From: Pseudacidovorax sp. | GTDB lineage: Bacteria; Pseudomonadota; Gammaproteobacteria; Burkholderiales; Burkholderiaceae_C | Direction of reading: 5' to 3' | NCBI RefSeq assembly: GCF_017991995.1 | Contig: NZ_JAGOPN010000003.1 | Coordinates: 62,001 to 126,000, forward strand | DNA: 64,000 bases | In this document: piece by piece, positions 35,031-46,592 of the stretch | Numbering within the stretch: position 1 is the stretch's first letter | Layout of the letters: every line of letters begins with the position of its first letter | Notes under the pieces: generated by a model | Databases searched by the model: none | What the model saw: the letters and a program-made list of their open reading frames with translations, nothing else | Told to the model about the DNA's origin: nothing | Translations under genes and position numbers: made by a program

Positions 35031-37622
35031 ATGTTGCAAGCCTACGTTGACCATGTCGCCGAGCGCGCCGCGCTGGGCATCCCCCCGCTTCCCCTGTCGG
35101 CCAAGCAGACCAGCGAAGTCATCGAACTTCTGAAGTCCGCCACCGCCAAGGATGGCGAATTCCTGCTGAACCTGCTGACCTATCGCGTGCCTGCCGGCGT
35201 GGACGACGCGGCCAAGGTCAAGGCCAGCTACCTCGCCGCCATCGCCCATGGCACCGAGAAGAACGCGCTCATCAGCCGTGCGCACGCCACCGAACTGCTG
35301 GGCACCATGCTGGGCGGCTACAACATCGGCCCGCTGATCGATCTGCTCAAGGACGCCGAGGTCGGCGCCGTGGCGGCCGAAGGCCTCAAGAAGACGCTGC
35401 TGATGTTCGACCAGTTCCATGACGTCAAGGAACTGGCCGATGCCGGCAATGCCAACGCCAAGGCGGTGCTGCAGAGCTGGGCCGACGCGGAATGGTTCAC
35501 CAGCCGGCCCGAAGTGCCCCAGAGCATCACCTTCACCGTCTTCAAGGTGCCCGGCGAGACCAACACCGACGACCTGTCGCCCGCCCCCGACGCCACCACC
35601 CGTCCCGACATCCCGATGCACGCCCTGGCGATGCTGAAGAACAAGCGCGATGGCGCGCCCTTCGAGCCCGAGGAAGACGGCAAGCGCGGCCCGGTCAAGT
35701 TCATCCAGGACCTGGTCTCCCGCGGCCTGCCCGTGGCCTACGTCGGCGACGTGGTCGGCACCGGCTCCTCGCGCAAGTCGGCCACCAACAGCGTGCTGTG
35801 GTGGACGGGCGAGGACATCCCCTACATCCCGAACAAGAAGTTCGGCGGCATCTGCCTGGGCACGAAGATCGCCCCGATCTTCTACAACACCATGGAAGAC
35901 GCCGGCTCCCTGCCCATCGAGCTGGACGTGAGCCAGATGAACATGGGCGACACCGTCGAGCTGCGTCCCTACGAAGGCAAGGCCCTGAAGGACGGCAAGG
36001 TCATCGCAGAGTTCCAGGTCAAGAGCGACGTGCTGTTCGACGAAGTGCGCGCCGGTGGCCGCATTCCGCTGATCATCGGCCGTGGCCTCACCACCAAGGC
36101 ACGCGAGGCGCTGGGCCTGCCGGCCTCCACGCTGTTCCGCCTGCCCAAGGCGCCGGTCGACACCGGCAAGGGCTTCTCGCTGGCGCAGAAGATGGTCGGC
36201 CGCGCCTGCGGCCTGCCCGAAGGCCAGGGCATCCGCCCGGGCACCTACTGCGAGCCCAAGATGACCTCGGTCGGCTCCCAGGACACCACCGGTCCGATGA
36301 CCCGCGACGAGCTGAAGGACCTGGCCTGCCTGGGCTTCTCGGCCGATCTGGTCATGCAGTCCTTCTGCCACACGGCCGCCTACCCCAAGAAGGTGGACGT
36401 GAAGATGCACCACGAGCTGCCCGACTTCATCAGCACCCGTGGCGGCATCTCGCTGCGCCCGGGCGACGGCGTCATTCACAGCTGGCTCAACCGCCTGCTG
36501 ACGCCCGACACCGTCGGTACCGGCGGCGACTCGCACACGCGCTTCCCGATCGGCATCAGCTTCCCCGCAGGCTCCGGCCTGGTGGCCTTCGCGGCCGCCA
36601 CCGGCGTGATGCCGCTGGACATGCCCGAGTCGGTGCTGGTCCGCTTCAAGGGCAAGATGCAGCCCGGCGTCACGCTGCGCGACCTGGTCAACGCCATTCC
36701 GCTCTACGCCATCAAGCAGGGCCTGCTGACGGTCGAGAAGAAGGGCAAGAAGAACATCTTCTCCGGCCGCATCCTCGAGATCGAGGGCCTGCCCGAGCTG
36801 AAGGTGGAGCAGGCCTTCGAACTGTCCGACGCCAGCGCCGAGCGCTCGGCCGCCGGCTGCACGGTGCACCTGAACAAGGAACCGATCATCGAGTACATCA
36901 ACAGCAACATCACGCTGATGAAGTGGATGATCGCGGAGGGCTACGCGGATGCCCGCACGCTGCAGCGCCGCATCGACGCGCAGGAAGCCTGGCTGAAGGA
37001 CCCGCAACTGCTCAAGGCCGACGCGGACGCAGAGTACGCCGCCGTGATCGAGATCGACCTGGCCGACATCCACGAGCCCATCGTGGCCTGCCCGAACGAC
37101 CCGGACGACGTGAAGACGCTGTCCGACGTGGCCGGCGCCAAGATCGACGAGGTGTTCATCGGCTCGTGCATGACCAACATCGGCCACTTCCGCGCGGCGT
37201 CCAAGCTGCTGGAAGGTAAGCGCGACATCCCGGTCAAGCTGTGGATCGCACCGCCGACCAAGATGGATGCCCAGCAACTGACCGAGGAAGGTCACTACGG
37301 CGTGTTCGGCAATGCCGGTGCCCGTACCGAGATGCCGGGCTGCTCGCTGTGCATGGGCAACCAGGCCCAGGTGCGCGAAGGCGCGACGGTGATGTCGACC
37401 AGCACCCGGAACTTCCCCAACCGTCTGGGCAAGAACACCAACGTGTACCTGGGTTCGGCGGAACTGGCCTCCATCTGCTCCAAGCTGGGCCGCATTCCGA
37501 CCAAGGACGAGTACATGGCGGACATCGGCGTCATCAACCAGAACGGCGACAAGATCTACCAGTACCTGAACTTCGACAAGATCGAGGACTACAAGGAAGT
37601 GGCCGACGGCGTCGCTGCCTGA
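35031..37622 (+). CDS. acnB: Aconitate hydratase B
   Basis: This 863-residue bifunctional AcnB isomerises citrate and isocitrate and in many bacteria also 2-methylisocitrate. The N-terminal HEAT-like domain (about 1-160) precedes the swivel domain, the AcnB-specific order. The [4Fe-4S] cysteines are in [10 protein letters not shown] and [11 protein letters not shown] toward the C-terminus. AAAAGAAAG precedes the ATG at 35031. A strong terminator follows at 37661. Confidence 0.97.
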   Translation: MLQAYVDHVAERAALGIPPLPLSAKQTSEVIELLKSATAKDGEFLLNLLTYRVPAGVDDAAKVKASYLAAIAHGTEKNALISRAHATELLGTMLGGYNIGPLIDLLKDAEVGAVAAEGLKKTLLMFDQFHDVKELADAGNANAKAVLQSWADAEWFTSRPEVPQSITFTVFKVPGETNTDDLSPAPDATTRPDIPMHALAMLKNKRDGAPFEPEEDGKRGPVKFIQDLVSRGLPVAYVGDVVGTGSSRKSATNSVLWWTGEDIPYIPNKKFGGICLGTKIAPIFYNTMEDAGSLPIELDVSQMNMGDTVELRPYEGKALKDGKVIAEFQVKSDVLFDEVRAGGRIPLIIGRGLTTKAREALGLPASTLFRLPKAPVDTGKGFSLAQKMVGRACGLPEGQGIRPGTYCEPKMTSVGSQDTTGPMTRDELKDLACLGFSADLVMQSFCHTAAYPKKVDVKMHHELPDFISTRGGISLRPGDGVIHSWLNRLLTPDTVGTGGDSHTRFPIGISFPAGSGLVAFAAATGVMPLDMPESVLVRFKGKMQPGVTLRDLVNAIPLYAIKQGLLTVEKKGKKNIFSGRILEIEGLPELKVEQAFELSDASAERSAAGCTVHLNKEPIIEYINSNITLMKWMIAEGYADARTLQRRIDAQEAWLKDPQLLKADADAEYAAVIEIDLADIHEPIVACPNDPDDVKTLSDVAGAKIDEVFIGSCMTNIGHFRAASKLLEGKRDIPVKLWIAPPTKMDAQQLTEEGHYGVFGNAGARTEMPGCSLCMGNQAQVREGATVMSTSTRNFPNRLGKNTNVYLGSAELASICSKLGRIPTKDEYMADIGVINQNGDKIYQYLNFDKIEDYKEVADGVAA

Positions 37623-37660
37623 TCCTGATCGCCGGCCTCAGCCAGCGCATCGCCAATGCA

Positions 37661-37690
37661 AGGGCCCGCCTTTCGGCGGGCCCTTTTTCG
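37661..37690 (+). terminator. Intrinsic terminator after acnB
   Basis: A 10-bp AGGGCCCGCC/GGCGGGCCCT stem with a TTTC loop is followed by TTTT. It lies 38 bp after the acnB stop. The rest of 37691-37771 shows nothing else. Confidence 0.9.
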
Positions 37691-37771
37691 TTCGTCCGGG
37701 GGCCGCAAACCTGCAGCCTCGCTGTCGTTCGGTTAAAGCCCCGTCGCGCCGAGCAGAAGCGCGCAACGGGA

Positions 37772-38269
37772 TCAGAGATCCAGCTTCTTGTGCTCGCCCA
37801 TCGAGGGCGGCGCCTTGCCGCCCATGGCGGCGCGCGCGATCTTGAGCAGCTGCGTGACCTTGCTCTCGGTCACGTCCCAGTACTCGGCCGCTTCGATACC
37901 CACAGCCAGCAGACCCAGGTTGGGATCGTCCACGCCCTTGGGGAACCAGGCCTCCGCGACCTTGTTGAAGAGCTCGCGCTTCATGGTCTCGTCATTCGAG
38001 AGCACGGCCCGGCCGGCTACCGACACATAGCTGTCGTCGTCCGGATTCGCATAGGCCACGTTCACGACCGGATCGCTGGCGACATGGCGGGCGATCTCGC
38101 CGTCGAGCGGGATGAAGAAGTACAGCGTGGCGTTCTCGTCCACCGAGCGGTTCTGCGTAGTCAGCGGGTGGCTGTGCAGCAGGCCATCGCCATGGCGGTG
38201 CGTGAGCATGCCGAAGCGCGTGTCCTTGATCAGCTCCCAGAGCTTGGCGTGGTCGTCGGTGTGAGTCAT
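37772..38269 (-). CDS. Pyridoxamine 5'-phosphate oxidase-related FMN-binding protein
   Basis: This 165-residue split-barrel protein belongs to the general-stress-protein-26-like branch of the pyridoxamine oxidase family. Typical parts are WELIKDTRFGMLTHR near the start, a TLYFFIPLDGEIARHV strand near 50-65, and the VSVAGRAVLSND strand near 85. Members bind FMN or F420, and the substrate is usually unknown. The ATG at 38267-38269 is chosen to match the family; a 21-codon extension upstream is not conserved. It is convergent with acnB. Confidence 0.8.
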   Translation of the reverse strand: MTHTDDHAKLWELIKDTRFGMLTHRHGDGLLHSHPLTTQNRSVDENATLYFFIPLDGEIARHVASDPVVNVAYANPDDDSYVSVAGRAVLSNDETMKRELFNKVAEAWFPKGVDDPNLGLLAVGIEAAEYWDVTESKVTQLLKIARAAMGGKAPPSMGEHKKLDL

Positions 38270-38386
38270 GGCGAACTTCCTTTGTCCTTCTGATGGGTGG
38301 GTGAGGCGGCGCGTCGTGTGGACGCGTGCCATGCACCGTAGAAGCCCTCCGCGGGGGCGCCTGACGCCTGCAGGCGCGTCCGCCTG

Positions 38387-39247
38387 TCAGCGCATGCCGA
38401 CCCCGCTCGACAGCGGTGCGTCGTCTGCCAGGGCGGCAAGCGCCGCCGAGGTGGCCGCGTCGGCAGGGAAGAAGGATTCGATGGCCAGGTCCTGCAGCGT
38501 GATGTCCACCGGCGTGCCGAAGACGGTGGTGGTGCTGATGAGATTGAGCACCGCCCCGCCATGGCGAAGGCACAAGGGCACGGCGATGCCCGCGAGATCG
38601 CCATCGGCCACCGCCTCGTCCCGGGGCGCCGGCAGGGCGTAGCCGGACAACTCCTGGTGCAGCGCCTGCAGCACCGGATCGCCGGTGGCGCCGATCTGCT
38701 GGGCCAGGCGCTCCAGCAGGTGTGCCCGCCAGGCGCGCCGGTTGGTGATGCGCGGCGCCAGGCCCTGGGGATGCAGGCTCAGGCGCAGCACGTTGACCGG
38801 CGCTGCCAGCAGAAAGGGCGCGACGCCTTCGAGCAGCCGTGGCACGAGCGCATTGGCGGCCACCAGTTGCCAGTGGCGGTCCACTGCCAGTGCGGGGTAG
38901 GGCTCGTGGGCCTGCAGCAGACGGTCGACGGCCTTGCGGGCCATGGCCAGGGCCGGATCGTCGATGGGCCGTTCGCGGTACATCGGCGCATAGCCGGCGG
39001 ACACCAGCCACCGGTTGCGTTCGCGCAGCGGCACCGAGAGCCGCTCGGCCAGCCGCAGCACCATGTCGCGGCTGGGCAGGGCTCGGCCCGTTTCGACACA
39101 GCTGAGGTGGCGCGTGGAGATGTCGGCCTCATGGGCCAGGTCGAGCTGGCTCATTCGCCGGTGCTGGCGCCAGTGGCGCAGATGGGCACCGAAAGACGCG
39201 TCGCTGCCCGGCGGCGGGGAGGAGTCGGGGTGGGGACTGGCGGACAT
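38387..39247 (-). CDS. XRE-family regulator with MmyB-like ligand-binding domain
   Basis: This 286-residue protein has an N-terminal helix-turn-helix (about 20-75; MSQLDLAHEADISTRHLSCVE). It is followed by a PAS-like MmyB-type domain (about 100-270) with NRRAWRAHLLERLAQQ near 165. Such regulators bind fatty-acid-like or other small ligands and commonly control one divergent gene. Here the divergent gene is the small membrane protein at 39384. A perfect palindrome (39281-39301) in the gap is the obvious operator. The ligand is unknown. Confidence 0.85.
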   Translation of the reverse strand: MSASPHPDSSPPPGSDASFGAHLRHWRQHRRMSQLDLAHEADISTRHLSCVETGRALPSRDMVLRLAERLSVPLRERNRWLVSAGYAPMYRERPIDDPALAMARKAVDRLLQAHEPYPALAVDRHWQLVAANALVPRLLEGVAPFLLAAPVNVLRLSLHPQGLAPRITNRRAWRAHLLERLAQQIGATGDPVLQALHQELSGYALPAPRDEAVADGDLAGIAVPLCLRHGGAVLNLISTTTVFGTPVDITLQDLAIESFFPADAATSAALAALADDAPLSSGVGMR

Positions 39248-39280
39248 GCGGCCATTCTGGCGGCCCCCTCCGCGGCCGGA

Positions 39281-39301
39281 CCATGACCTGCCAGGTCATG
39301 G
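39281..39301. promoter_or_regulatory. Palindromic operator between the XRE regulator and its divergent neighbour
   Basis: CCATGACCTG-C-CAGGTCATGG is a perfect 21-bp dyad, extended by matching GCGG/CCGC flanks. It is centred in the 136-bp gap between two divergently transcribed genes. A dimeric XRE protein encoded next door is the likely binder, giving auto-control and control of the gene at 39384. Confidence 0.8.
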
Positions 39302-39383
39302 CCGCGGTGCAGCGGCGGCGGGAGGATGCGTTCGACGGGGTCCCGCGGCCCCGTCGATTCCATCCACCCTGCAAGGAGTTGCC

Positions 39384-39803
39384 ATGTCCCCGATCCTGAC
39401 CTCGCCCCGTTTTCTTTCCCGCGTGATGGGGCTGGATGCCGCGTCCTGCCTGCTCACGGGCGCCATCCAGTGCGCAGCGACCGCGCCGCTGTCCGCGCTG
39501 ACCGGCCTGCCTTCGGCACTGCTTGGCTACAGCGGCCTGTTCCTGCTGGTCTATGCCGCCGCGGCGGCGTGGATGGCCAGCCGCGCCGCGCCGCCCCGCG
39601 TTCTCATCGCCCTGGTGGCCGTCGGCAATCTCGGCTGGGCGCTGGGGTGTTTGGCCTTGCTTGCCGGTGGCCGCCTGCAGCCCACGGCGCTCGGCGCGGC
39701 CTGGGTGGGGTTGCAGGCCGTGGTGGTGCTGGCACTGGCTGCTGCGCAATGGGCCGGCCTGCGCGCCACGTCGCCCCGCCGCCGGCCGGCGCTGCAAGCC
39801 TGA
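39384..39803 (+). CDS. Small membrane protein (four helices), divergent from an XRE regulator
   Basis: This 139-residue protein has four hydrophobic segments, near 12-32, 42-64, 70-95 and 103-122, with little polar sequence between. GCAAGGAG precedes the ATG at 39384. I do not recognise a named family beyond uncharacterised integral membrane proteins of Burkholderiales. Its expression is probably set by the divergent XRE/MmyB-like protein through the palindrome at 39281-39301. acnA follows 90 bp downstream. Confidence 0.8.
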   Translation: MSPILTSPRFLSRVMGLDAASCLLTGAIQCAATAPLSALTGLPSALLGYSGLFLLVYAAAAAWMASRAAPPRVLIALVAVGNLGWALGCLALLAGGRLQPTALGAAWVGLQAVVVLALAAAQWAGLRATSPRRRPALQA

Positions 39804-39893
39804 GCGCCTCGGTAGGAGGGGCATCCCGCTGACGTCCAGTGCCTTCAAAGCCTGCTATCTTGCTCGTTGGTTCGAACAAGAAGGATGCTTTCC

Positions 39894-42641
<2,748 letters not shown>

Positions 42642-42688
42642 AGCGCCCGGCCGCTGCGTCCGATTGGACGCGGTCCCGGTGCCAGCAA

Positions 42689-42729
42689 GGTCGCGGAACG
42701 GTGAGCGCCGGTCCGCGGCCTTTGTTTTG
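42689..42729 (+). terminator. Intrinsic terminator after acnA
   Basis: GGTCGCGG and CCGCGGCC pair over 8 bp (one G-U) around a 16-nt loop, followed by TTTGTTTTG. A smaller GCGTCC/GGACGC hairpin (42656-42671) lies between it and the acnA stop. Confidence 0.7.
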
Positions 42730-42799
42730 CGCGGCCCGCTTTGGCCAGCATTGCCGAATGGCAACGCGGTTTCTGATCCCCGGGACTCCTGCTTGCAAT

Positions 42800-42814
42800 T
42801 GAAAATTGTTAGCA
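42800..42814 (+). promoter_or_regulatory. Fur-box-like site upstream of feoA
   Basis: TGAAAATTGTTAGCA matches the 7-1-7 Fur consensus TGATAATTATTATCA at 12 of 15 positions. It sits in a short AT-rich island 52 bp before the feoA start. Iron-repressed expression of feoAB is the expected outcome. Confidence 0.6.
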
Positions 42815-42865
42815 TCTGGCTTTTGCCAGAGAGAGCTTCGCCTTGCGGCGGGGCCCATTGCTTCC

Positions 42866-43159
42866 GTGTCCACCTCTGCCTCGCGCGCACCGGCCGCCTT
42901 TCTGCCGCTCGACCAACTGCCCGACCGCCAATGGGCGACCGTGATGGATGTCGCCCGCGGCGAAGCCGCGGACGACCGCGACCTGGCGCTGCGCCTGACT
43001 GAAATCGGCTTCGTCCCCGGCGAGCGCGTCTGCGTGGTGGCCAGTGGTCACCCCGGTCGCGAGCCGCTGGCCGTGCGCCTGGGTCACACCACCTTCGCCC
43101 TGCGTCGCTATGAGGCCGCACTGATCCACGTCGCACCTGCGGAGGCCGCCCATGGCTAA
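42866..43159 (+). CDS. feoA: Ferrous iron transport protein FeoA
   Basis: This 97-residue SH3-like protein supports FeoB in Fe(II) uptake. Family features are LRLTEIGFVPGERV (about 42-55), the GREPLAVRLG strand and the closing LRRYEAALIHV. The GTG at 42866 is chosen because it gives a short FeoA N-terminus and lies after a GC-rich purine stretch; the frame is open upstream to 42806. It overlaps feoB by 8 bp, so the two are co-translated. Confidence 0.85.
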   Translation: MSTSASRAPAAFLPLDQLPDRQWATVMDVARGEAADDRDLALRLTEIGFVPGERVCVVASGHPGREPLAVRLGHTTFALRRYEAALIHVAPAEAAHG

Positions 43160-45032
43160 GGCGAGCATCGCGTTCCAGTCGCCCAACCCACCGCGCCGCG
43201 TCGCGCTGCTGGGCAATCCCAACTGCGGCAAGACGGCCCTGTTCAATCTGTTGACGGGCAGCCGCCAGAAGGTGGCCAACTACGCCGGCGTGACCGTCGA
43301 GCGCAAGGAAGGTGAACTGCGCACACCCGGCGGTCGCCACGTGGCGGTGCTGGATCTGCCCGGTGCCTACAGCCTCAATGCGCTGTCGGCCGACGAGGCG
43401 GTGACGCGCGACGTCGTCACTGGCCGGCGCGACCAACTGCCCGACCTGCTGGTGTGCGTGACCGACGCCACCAACCTGCGGCTGAACCTGCGCCTGGTGC
43501 TCGAGGCCAAGCGCCTGGGCGTGCCGATGGTGATGGCGCTGAACATGACCGACATGGCCGAGCGCCAGGGCATCCGCGTCGACACCGACATCCTCTCGCG
43601 CGAGCTGGGCATCCCGGTGATCCGCACCGTGGGCGTGCGCCGCAATGGCGCCACCGACCTGCTGGCCGCGCTCGACATCCCAGTGCCCGCCTCCTCGCCG
43701 CTGCCCTGGGAGGCGCCCTCGATGGACGACGTGCTGGCCTCGCACAGGGAAGTGCGCCGCATCCTCGACCTCGCGGTGCAGACGCCGCAGGGCAGCCTGG
43801 CCACCAGCGACCGCATCGACCGCGTTGTGCTGCACCCGGTGTGGGGCATGCTGGTGCTGGCCGTGACCCTGTTCCTGATGTTCCAGGCCGTGTTCAGCTG
43901 GGCAGCGGTGCCCATGGACGCCATCAAGGCCGGCACCGACGCCATCGGCGGCTGGTTGCAGGGTGTCATGGCCGAGGGCCCGCTGCGCAGCCTGCTGGTC
44001 GACGGCGTGGTGGCGGGCGTGGGCGGCGTGCTGATCTTCCTGCCGCAGATCCTGATCCTGTTCCTCTTCATCCTGGCGCTGGAGGACTCGGGCTACCTGC
44101 CGCGCGCCGCCTTCCTGCTGGACCGGGTGATGGGCACGGTGGGCCTGTCGGGGCGCTCCTTCATTCCGCTGCTGTCCAGCTTCGCCTGCGCCATTCCCGG
44201 CATCATGGCTACGCGCACCATCAGCAACTGGCGCGACCGGCTGACCACCATCCTGATCGCGCCGCTGATGACCTGCTCGGCCCGCCTGCCGGTGTATGCG
44301 CTGCTGATCGGCGCCTTCATCCCGCAGCGCGAGGTGCTGGGCATCTTCAACCTGCAGGGCGTGGTGCTGTTCCTGCTGTATGTCTTCGGCATCGTCTCGG
44401 CCATGGCCGTGGCGTGGGTTCTCAAGCGCCTGCGCACGCAGCAGGGCCATTCGCCGCTGCTGATGGAACTGCCGGCCTACCGCTGGCCCAACCTGCGCAA
44501 TCTGCTGCTGGGGCTGTGGGAGCGGGCGTGGATCTTCCTGCGTCGCGTGGGCACCATCATCCTCACGCTCACCATCCTGCTGTGGTTCCTGTCCAGCTAC
44601 CCGGCGCCGCCCGCCGGTGCCACCGGCCCGGCCATCGAATACAGCTTCGCCGGCCGGCTGGGCCAGTTGCTGGAATACATCTTCGCGCCCATCGGCTTCA
44701 ACTGGCAGATCTCCATCGCCCTCGTGCCCGGCATGGCCGCCCGCGAGGTGGCGGTGGGCGCGCTGGGCACGGTGTATGCGCTGGCGGCCTCCGGCGAAGA
44801 GGTGGCGGGCGCGCTGGAGCCGCTGATCGCCGGCAGCTGGTCGCTGGCCACGGCCCTGTCGCTACTGGTGTGGTTCGTGTTCGCGCCGCAGTGCATCTCG
44901 ACGCTGGCCACCGTGAAGCGCGAGACCAACAGCTGGAAGCAGGTCTTCATCATGGCCGGCTACCTGTTCGGGCTGGCCTACGTGGCCTGCTTCATCACCT
45001 ACCGCGTCGCAGTGGCCCTCGGGGCCGGCTGA
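43152..45032 (+). CDS. feoB: Ferrous iron transporter FeoB
   Basis: This is a 626-residue inner-membrane Fe(II) transporter. The N-terminal G domain has G1 GNPNCGKT (21-28), G3 DLPG (68-71) and G4 NMTD (131-134). It is followed by a helical GDI domain and two Gate regions with about eight to ten membrane helices (about 230-620). CAIPGIMATRTI and GMAAREVAVGALG are conserved Gate segments. The C-terminus is shorter than in E. coli FeoB (773), as in many beta-proteobacteria. It is co-transcribed with feoA and a Cys-rich small protein. Confidence 0.95.
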   Translation: MAKASIAFQSPNPPRRVALLGNPNCGKTALFNLLTGSRQKVANYAGVTVERKEGELRTPGGRHVAVLDLPGAYSLNALSADEAVTRDVVTGRRDQLPDLLVCVTDATNLRLNLRLVLEAKRLGVPMVMALNMTDMAERQGIRVDTDILSRELGIPVIRTVGVRRNGATDLLAALDIPVPASSPLPWEAPSMDDVLASHREVRRILDLAVQTPQGSLATSDRIDRVVLHPVWGMLVLAVTLFLMFQAVFSWAAVPMDAIKAGTDAIGGWLQGVMAEGPLRSLLVDGVVAGVGGVLIFLPQILILFLFILALEDSGYLPRAAFLLDRVMGTVGLSGRSFIPLLSSFACAIPGIMATRTISNWRDRLTTILIAPLMTCSARLPVYALLIGAFIPQREVLGIFNLQGVVLFLLYVFGIVSAMAVAWVLKRLRTQQGHSPLLMELPAYRWPNLRNLLLGLWERAWIFLRRVGTIILTLTILLWFLSSYPAPPAGATGPAIEYSFAGRLGQLLEYIFAPIGFNWQISIALVPGMAAREVAVGALGTVYALAASGEEVAGALEPLIAGSWSLATALSLLVWFVFAPQCISTLATVKRETNSWKQVFIMAGYLFGLAYVACFITYRVAVALGAG

Positions 45033-45057
45033 CGCTTCTCTTGCGGAGATCCGAGTC

Positions 45058-45324
45058 ATGCAGAACGCCGTCGTTGCCCTGATCGTCCTCGTGGCCGCCG
45101 TCTATGCCGCCTGGCACTGGATGCCGGCCGGCTGGCGCCGGTCGCTCGCGCCCCGCATGGCGCGCTGGATGGCGCGCAGCGGCCTGGTGCGCGAGGAGCG
45201 CGAGGCCAAGGTGGCCCGCTCCCTGGGCCAGGCGGGCGGCTGCGGTTCCTGCGACAGCTGCGGCACCTGCGGCCCGACGCCGGTCTCGGGCCGCGACGGT
45301 GCCTCGCCGTCGGCGCGCCGCTGA
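45058..45324 (+). CDS. Small Cys-rich membrane protein downstream of feoB
   Basis: This 88-residue protein has one N-terminal membrane helix (about 4-21), a basic amphipathic stretch (26-55) and a CGSCDSCGTCG motif near 62-72, four cysteines spaced CxxCxxCxxC. It starts 25 bp after feoB. It resembles in position and design the short FeoB-associated Cys-rich membrane proteins and FeoC proteins, which carry a cluster-binding cysteine group, but lacks the FeoC winged helix. Binding of iron or an Fe-S cluster is inferred. Confidence 0.7.
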   Translation: MQNAVVALIVLVAAVYAAWHWMPAGWRRSLAPRMARWMARSGLVREEREAKVARSLGQAGGCGSCDSCGTCGPTPVSGRDGASPSARR

Positions 45325-45360
45325 TCCAGCGCAGCCCGGCCGGCGCGGTCGGGCCGAGAA

Positions 45361-45384
45361 TCGTGGACTTTTTGGGATCCACGA
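45361..45384. promoter_or_regulatory. Inverted repeat just before the FAD monooxygenase
   Basis: TCGTGGA and TCCACGA (7 bp each) flank a 10-nt T-rich core, ending 4 bp before the ATG at 45389. It could be an operator or a start-codon-proximal hairpin. A GC hairpin (45334-45354) upstream, with T5 in the core region, could instead end the feo transcript. Confidence 0.4.
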
Positions 45385-45388
45385 GCGC

Positions 45389-46585
45389 ATGCGCATCCAT
45401 TCCCTCATCGTCGGCGGCGGCATCGGCGGTCTGGCCGCCGCCCTGGCCCTGGCGCGGGCCGGCCACACGGCAGACCTGATGGAACAGGCGCCCGCCTTCA
45501 GCGAGGTGGGCGCGGGCATCCAGCTGGGACCGAACGTGGTCCGGAGGCTGCGCGCTCTGGGGCTTGGCGAGGCGCTGAATGCCATCGTGGCCCATCCCGA
45601 GCGGCTGTGCGTGTCATCGGCGCTGAATGGTGGCCGCATCGCCACCATGCCCCTTGCAGGCGCCATGGAGCAGCGCTACGGCGCGCCCTACTTCACGGTC
45701 CATCGCGCCGATCTGCACGGCCTGCTGCTGGAGGCCGTACGCGCGCAGGCCTCGGGCGCCGTGACGCTCAGCACGGGCGCGCGCATCGAGCGCCTGTCCA
45801 CCCGCGGCGACGAATTCGTCTGCGCCGCCACCGACGATGGCCGCGCCTGGGAAGGCGATGCGCTCATCGGCGCCGATGGTGTGTGGGGTCGTGTCCGGCC
45901 GCGCATCTGGCCCGACGCAGCGCCGGCGCGGCCGACCGGGCACATGGCCTTTCGTGCATTGCTGGAGCAGAACGCCTTGCCCGCGGCACTGCGCAGCCGG
46001 CAGGTGGATGTCTGGCTGGCGCCGCGACTGCACGCCGTGGCCTATCCGGTGCGGGGGGGCGAACGGCTCAATCTGGTGGTGCTGACCGAAACATCGCCGG
46101 ACGAGGTCGGTGCCGATGCGCGCGATTGGGACCAGGCCGCCAGCCGCGCTGCACTCGACCGTGCCACCGGCCATGTCGGCCAGCCGCTGCGGGCGCTGCT
46201 CGATGCCGTTCCGGCGTGGCGAGCCTGGACGTTGTGCGACCGGACGCCGCTGACCGGTCCGCAGGAGATGGTCGACGGCCGTGTGGCGCTGCTGGGCGAT
46301 GCGGCGCACCCGATGCTGCCCTACCTGGCGCAGGGTGCCGGCATGGCGATCGAGGACGCCGTGACGCTGGCGCAGCAGCTCAGTGGCTGCACCTCGGCCG
46401 AGGTGCCCCAGGCCCTGGCGCGCTATGCGCAGGCGCGTTGGGCCCGCAATGCGCAGGTGCAGGCCCGTGCGCGGCGCAACGGGCGCATCTTCCACCTGGG
46501 CGGGCCGGTGCGCTGGGGTCGCGACCTCGCGATGCGCCTGGCCGGTCCGGCCCTGATGGACCAGCCCTGGCTCTACGCGGGCTGA
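45389..46585 (+). CDS. FAD-dependent aromatic monooxygenase (PHBH fold)
   Basis: This 398-residue flavin monooxygenase has GGGIGGLAAALALARAG (9-25) for ADP binding and the second FAD motif GDAAHPMLPYLAQGAG (about 304-319). The DG motif (IGADGVWG) lies at about 155-162. It resembles salicylate or 3-hydroxybenzoate hydroxylases. The true substrate is unknown. Its position next to kynurenine-pathway genes suggests an aromatic breakdown intermediate, but it lacks features that would single out kynurenine 3-monooxygenase. It is convergent with kynA, 7 bp away. Confidence 0.82.
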   Translation: MRIHSLIVGGGIGGLAAALALARAGHTADLMEQAPAFSEVGAGIQLGPNVVRRLRALGLGEALNAIVAHPERLCVSSALNGGRIATMPLAGAMEQRYGAPYFTVHRADLHGLLLEAVRAQASGAVTLSTGARIERLSTRGDEFVCAATDDGRAWEGDALIGADGVWGRVRPRIWPDAAPARPTGHMAFRALLEQNALPAALRSRQVDVWLAPRLHAVAYPVRGGERLNLVVLTETSPDEVGADARDWDQAASRAALDRATGHVGQPLRALLDAVPAWRAWTLCDRTPLTGPQEMVDGRVALLGDAAHPMLPYLAQGAGMAIEDAVTLAQQLSGCTSAEVPQALARYAQARWARNAQVQARARRNGRIFHLGGPVRWGRDLAMRLAGPALMDQPWLYAG

Positions 46586-46592
46586 ATAGCCA

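Noticed and set aside
34131-37295. A 1054-codon minus-strand frame over acnB
   Set aside because: Antisense artefact; the acnB reading has all aconitase motifs.
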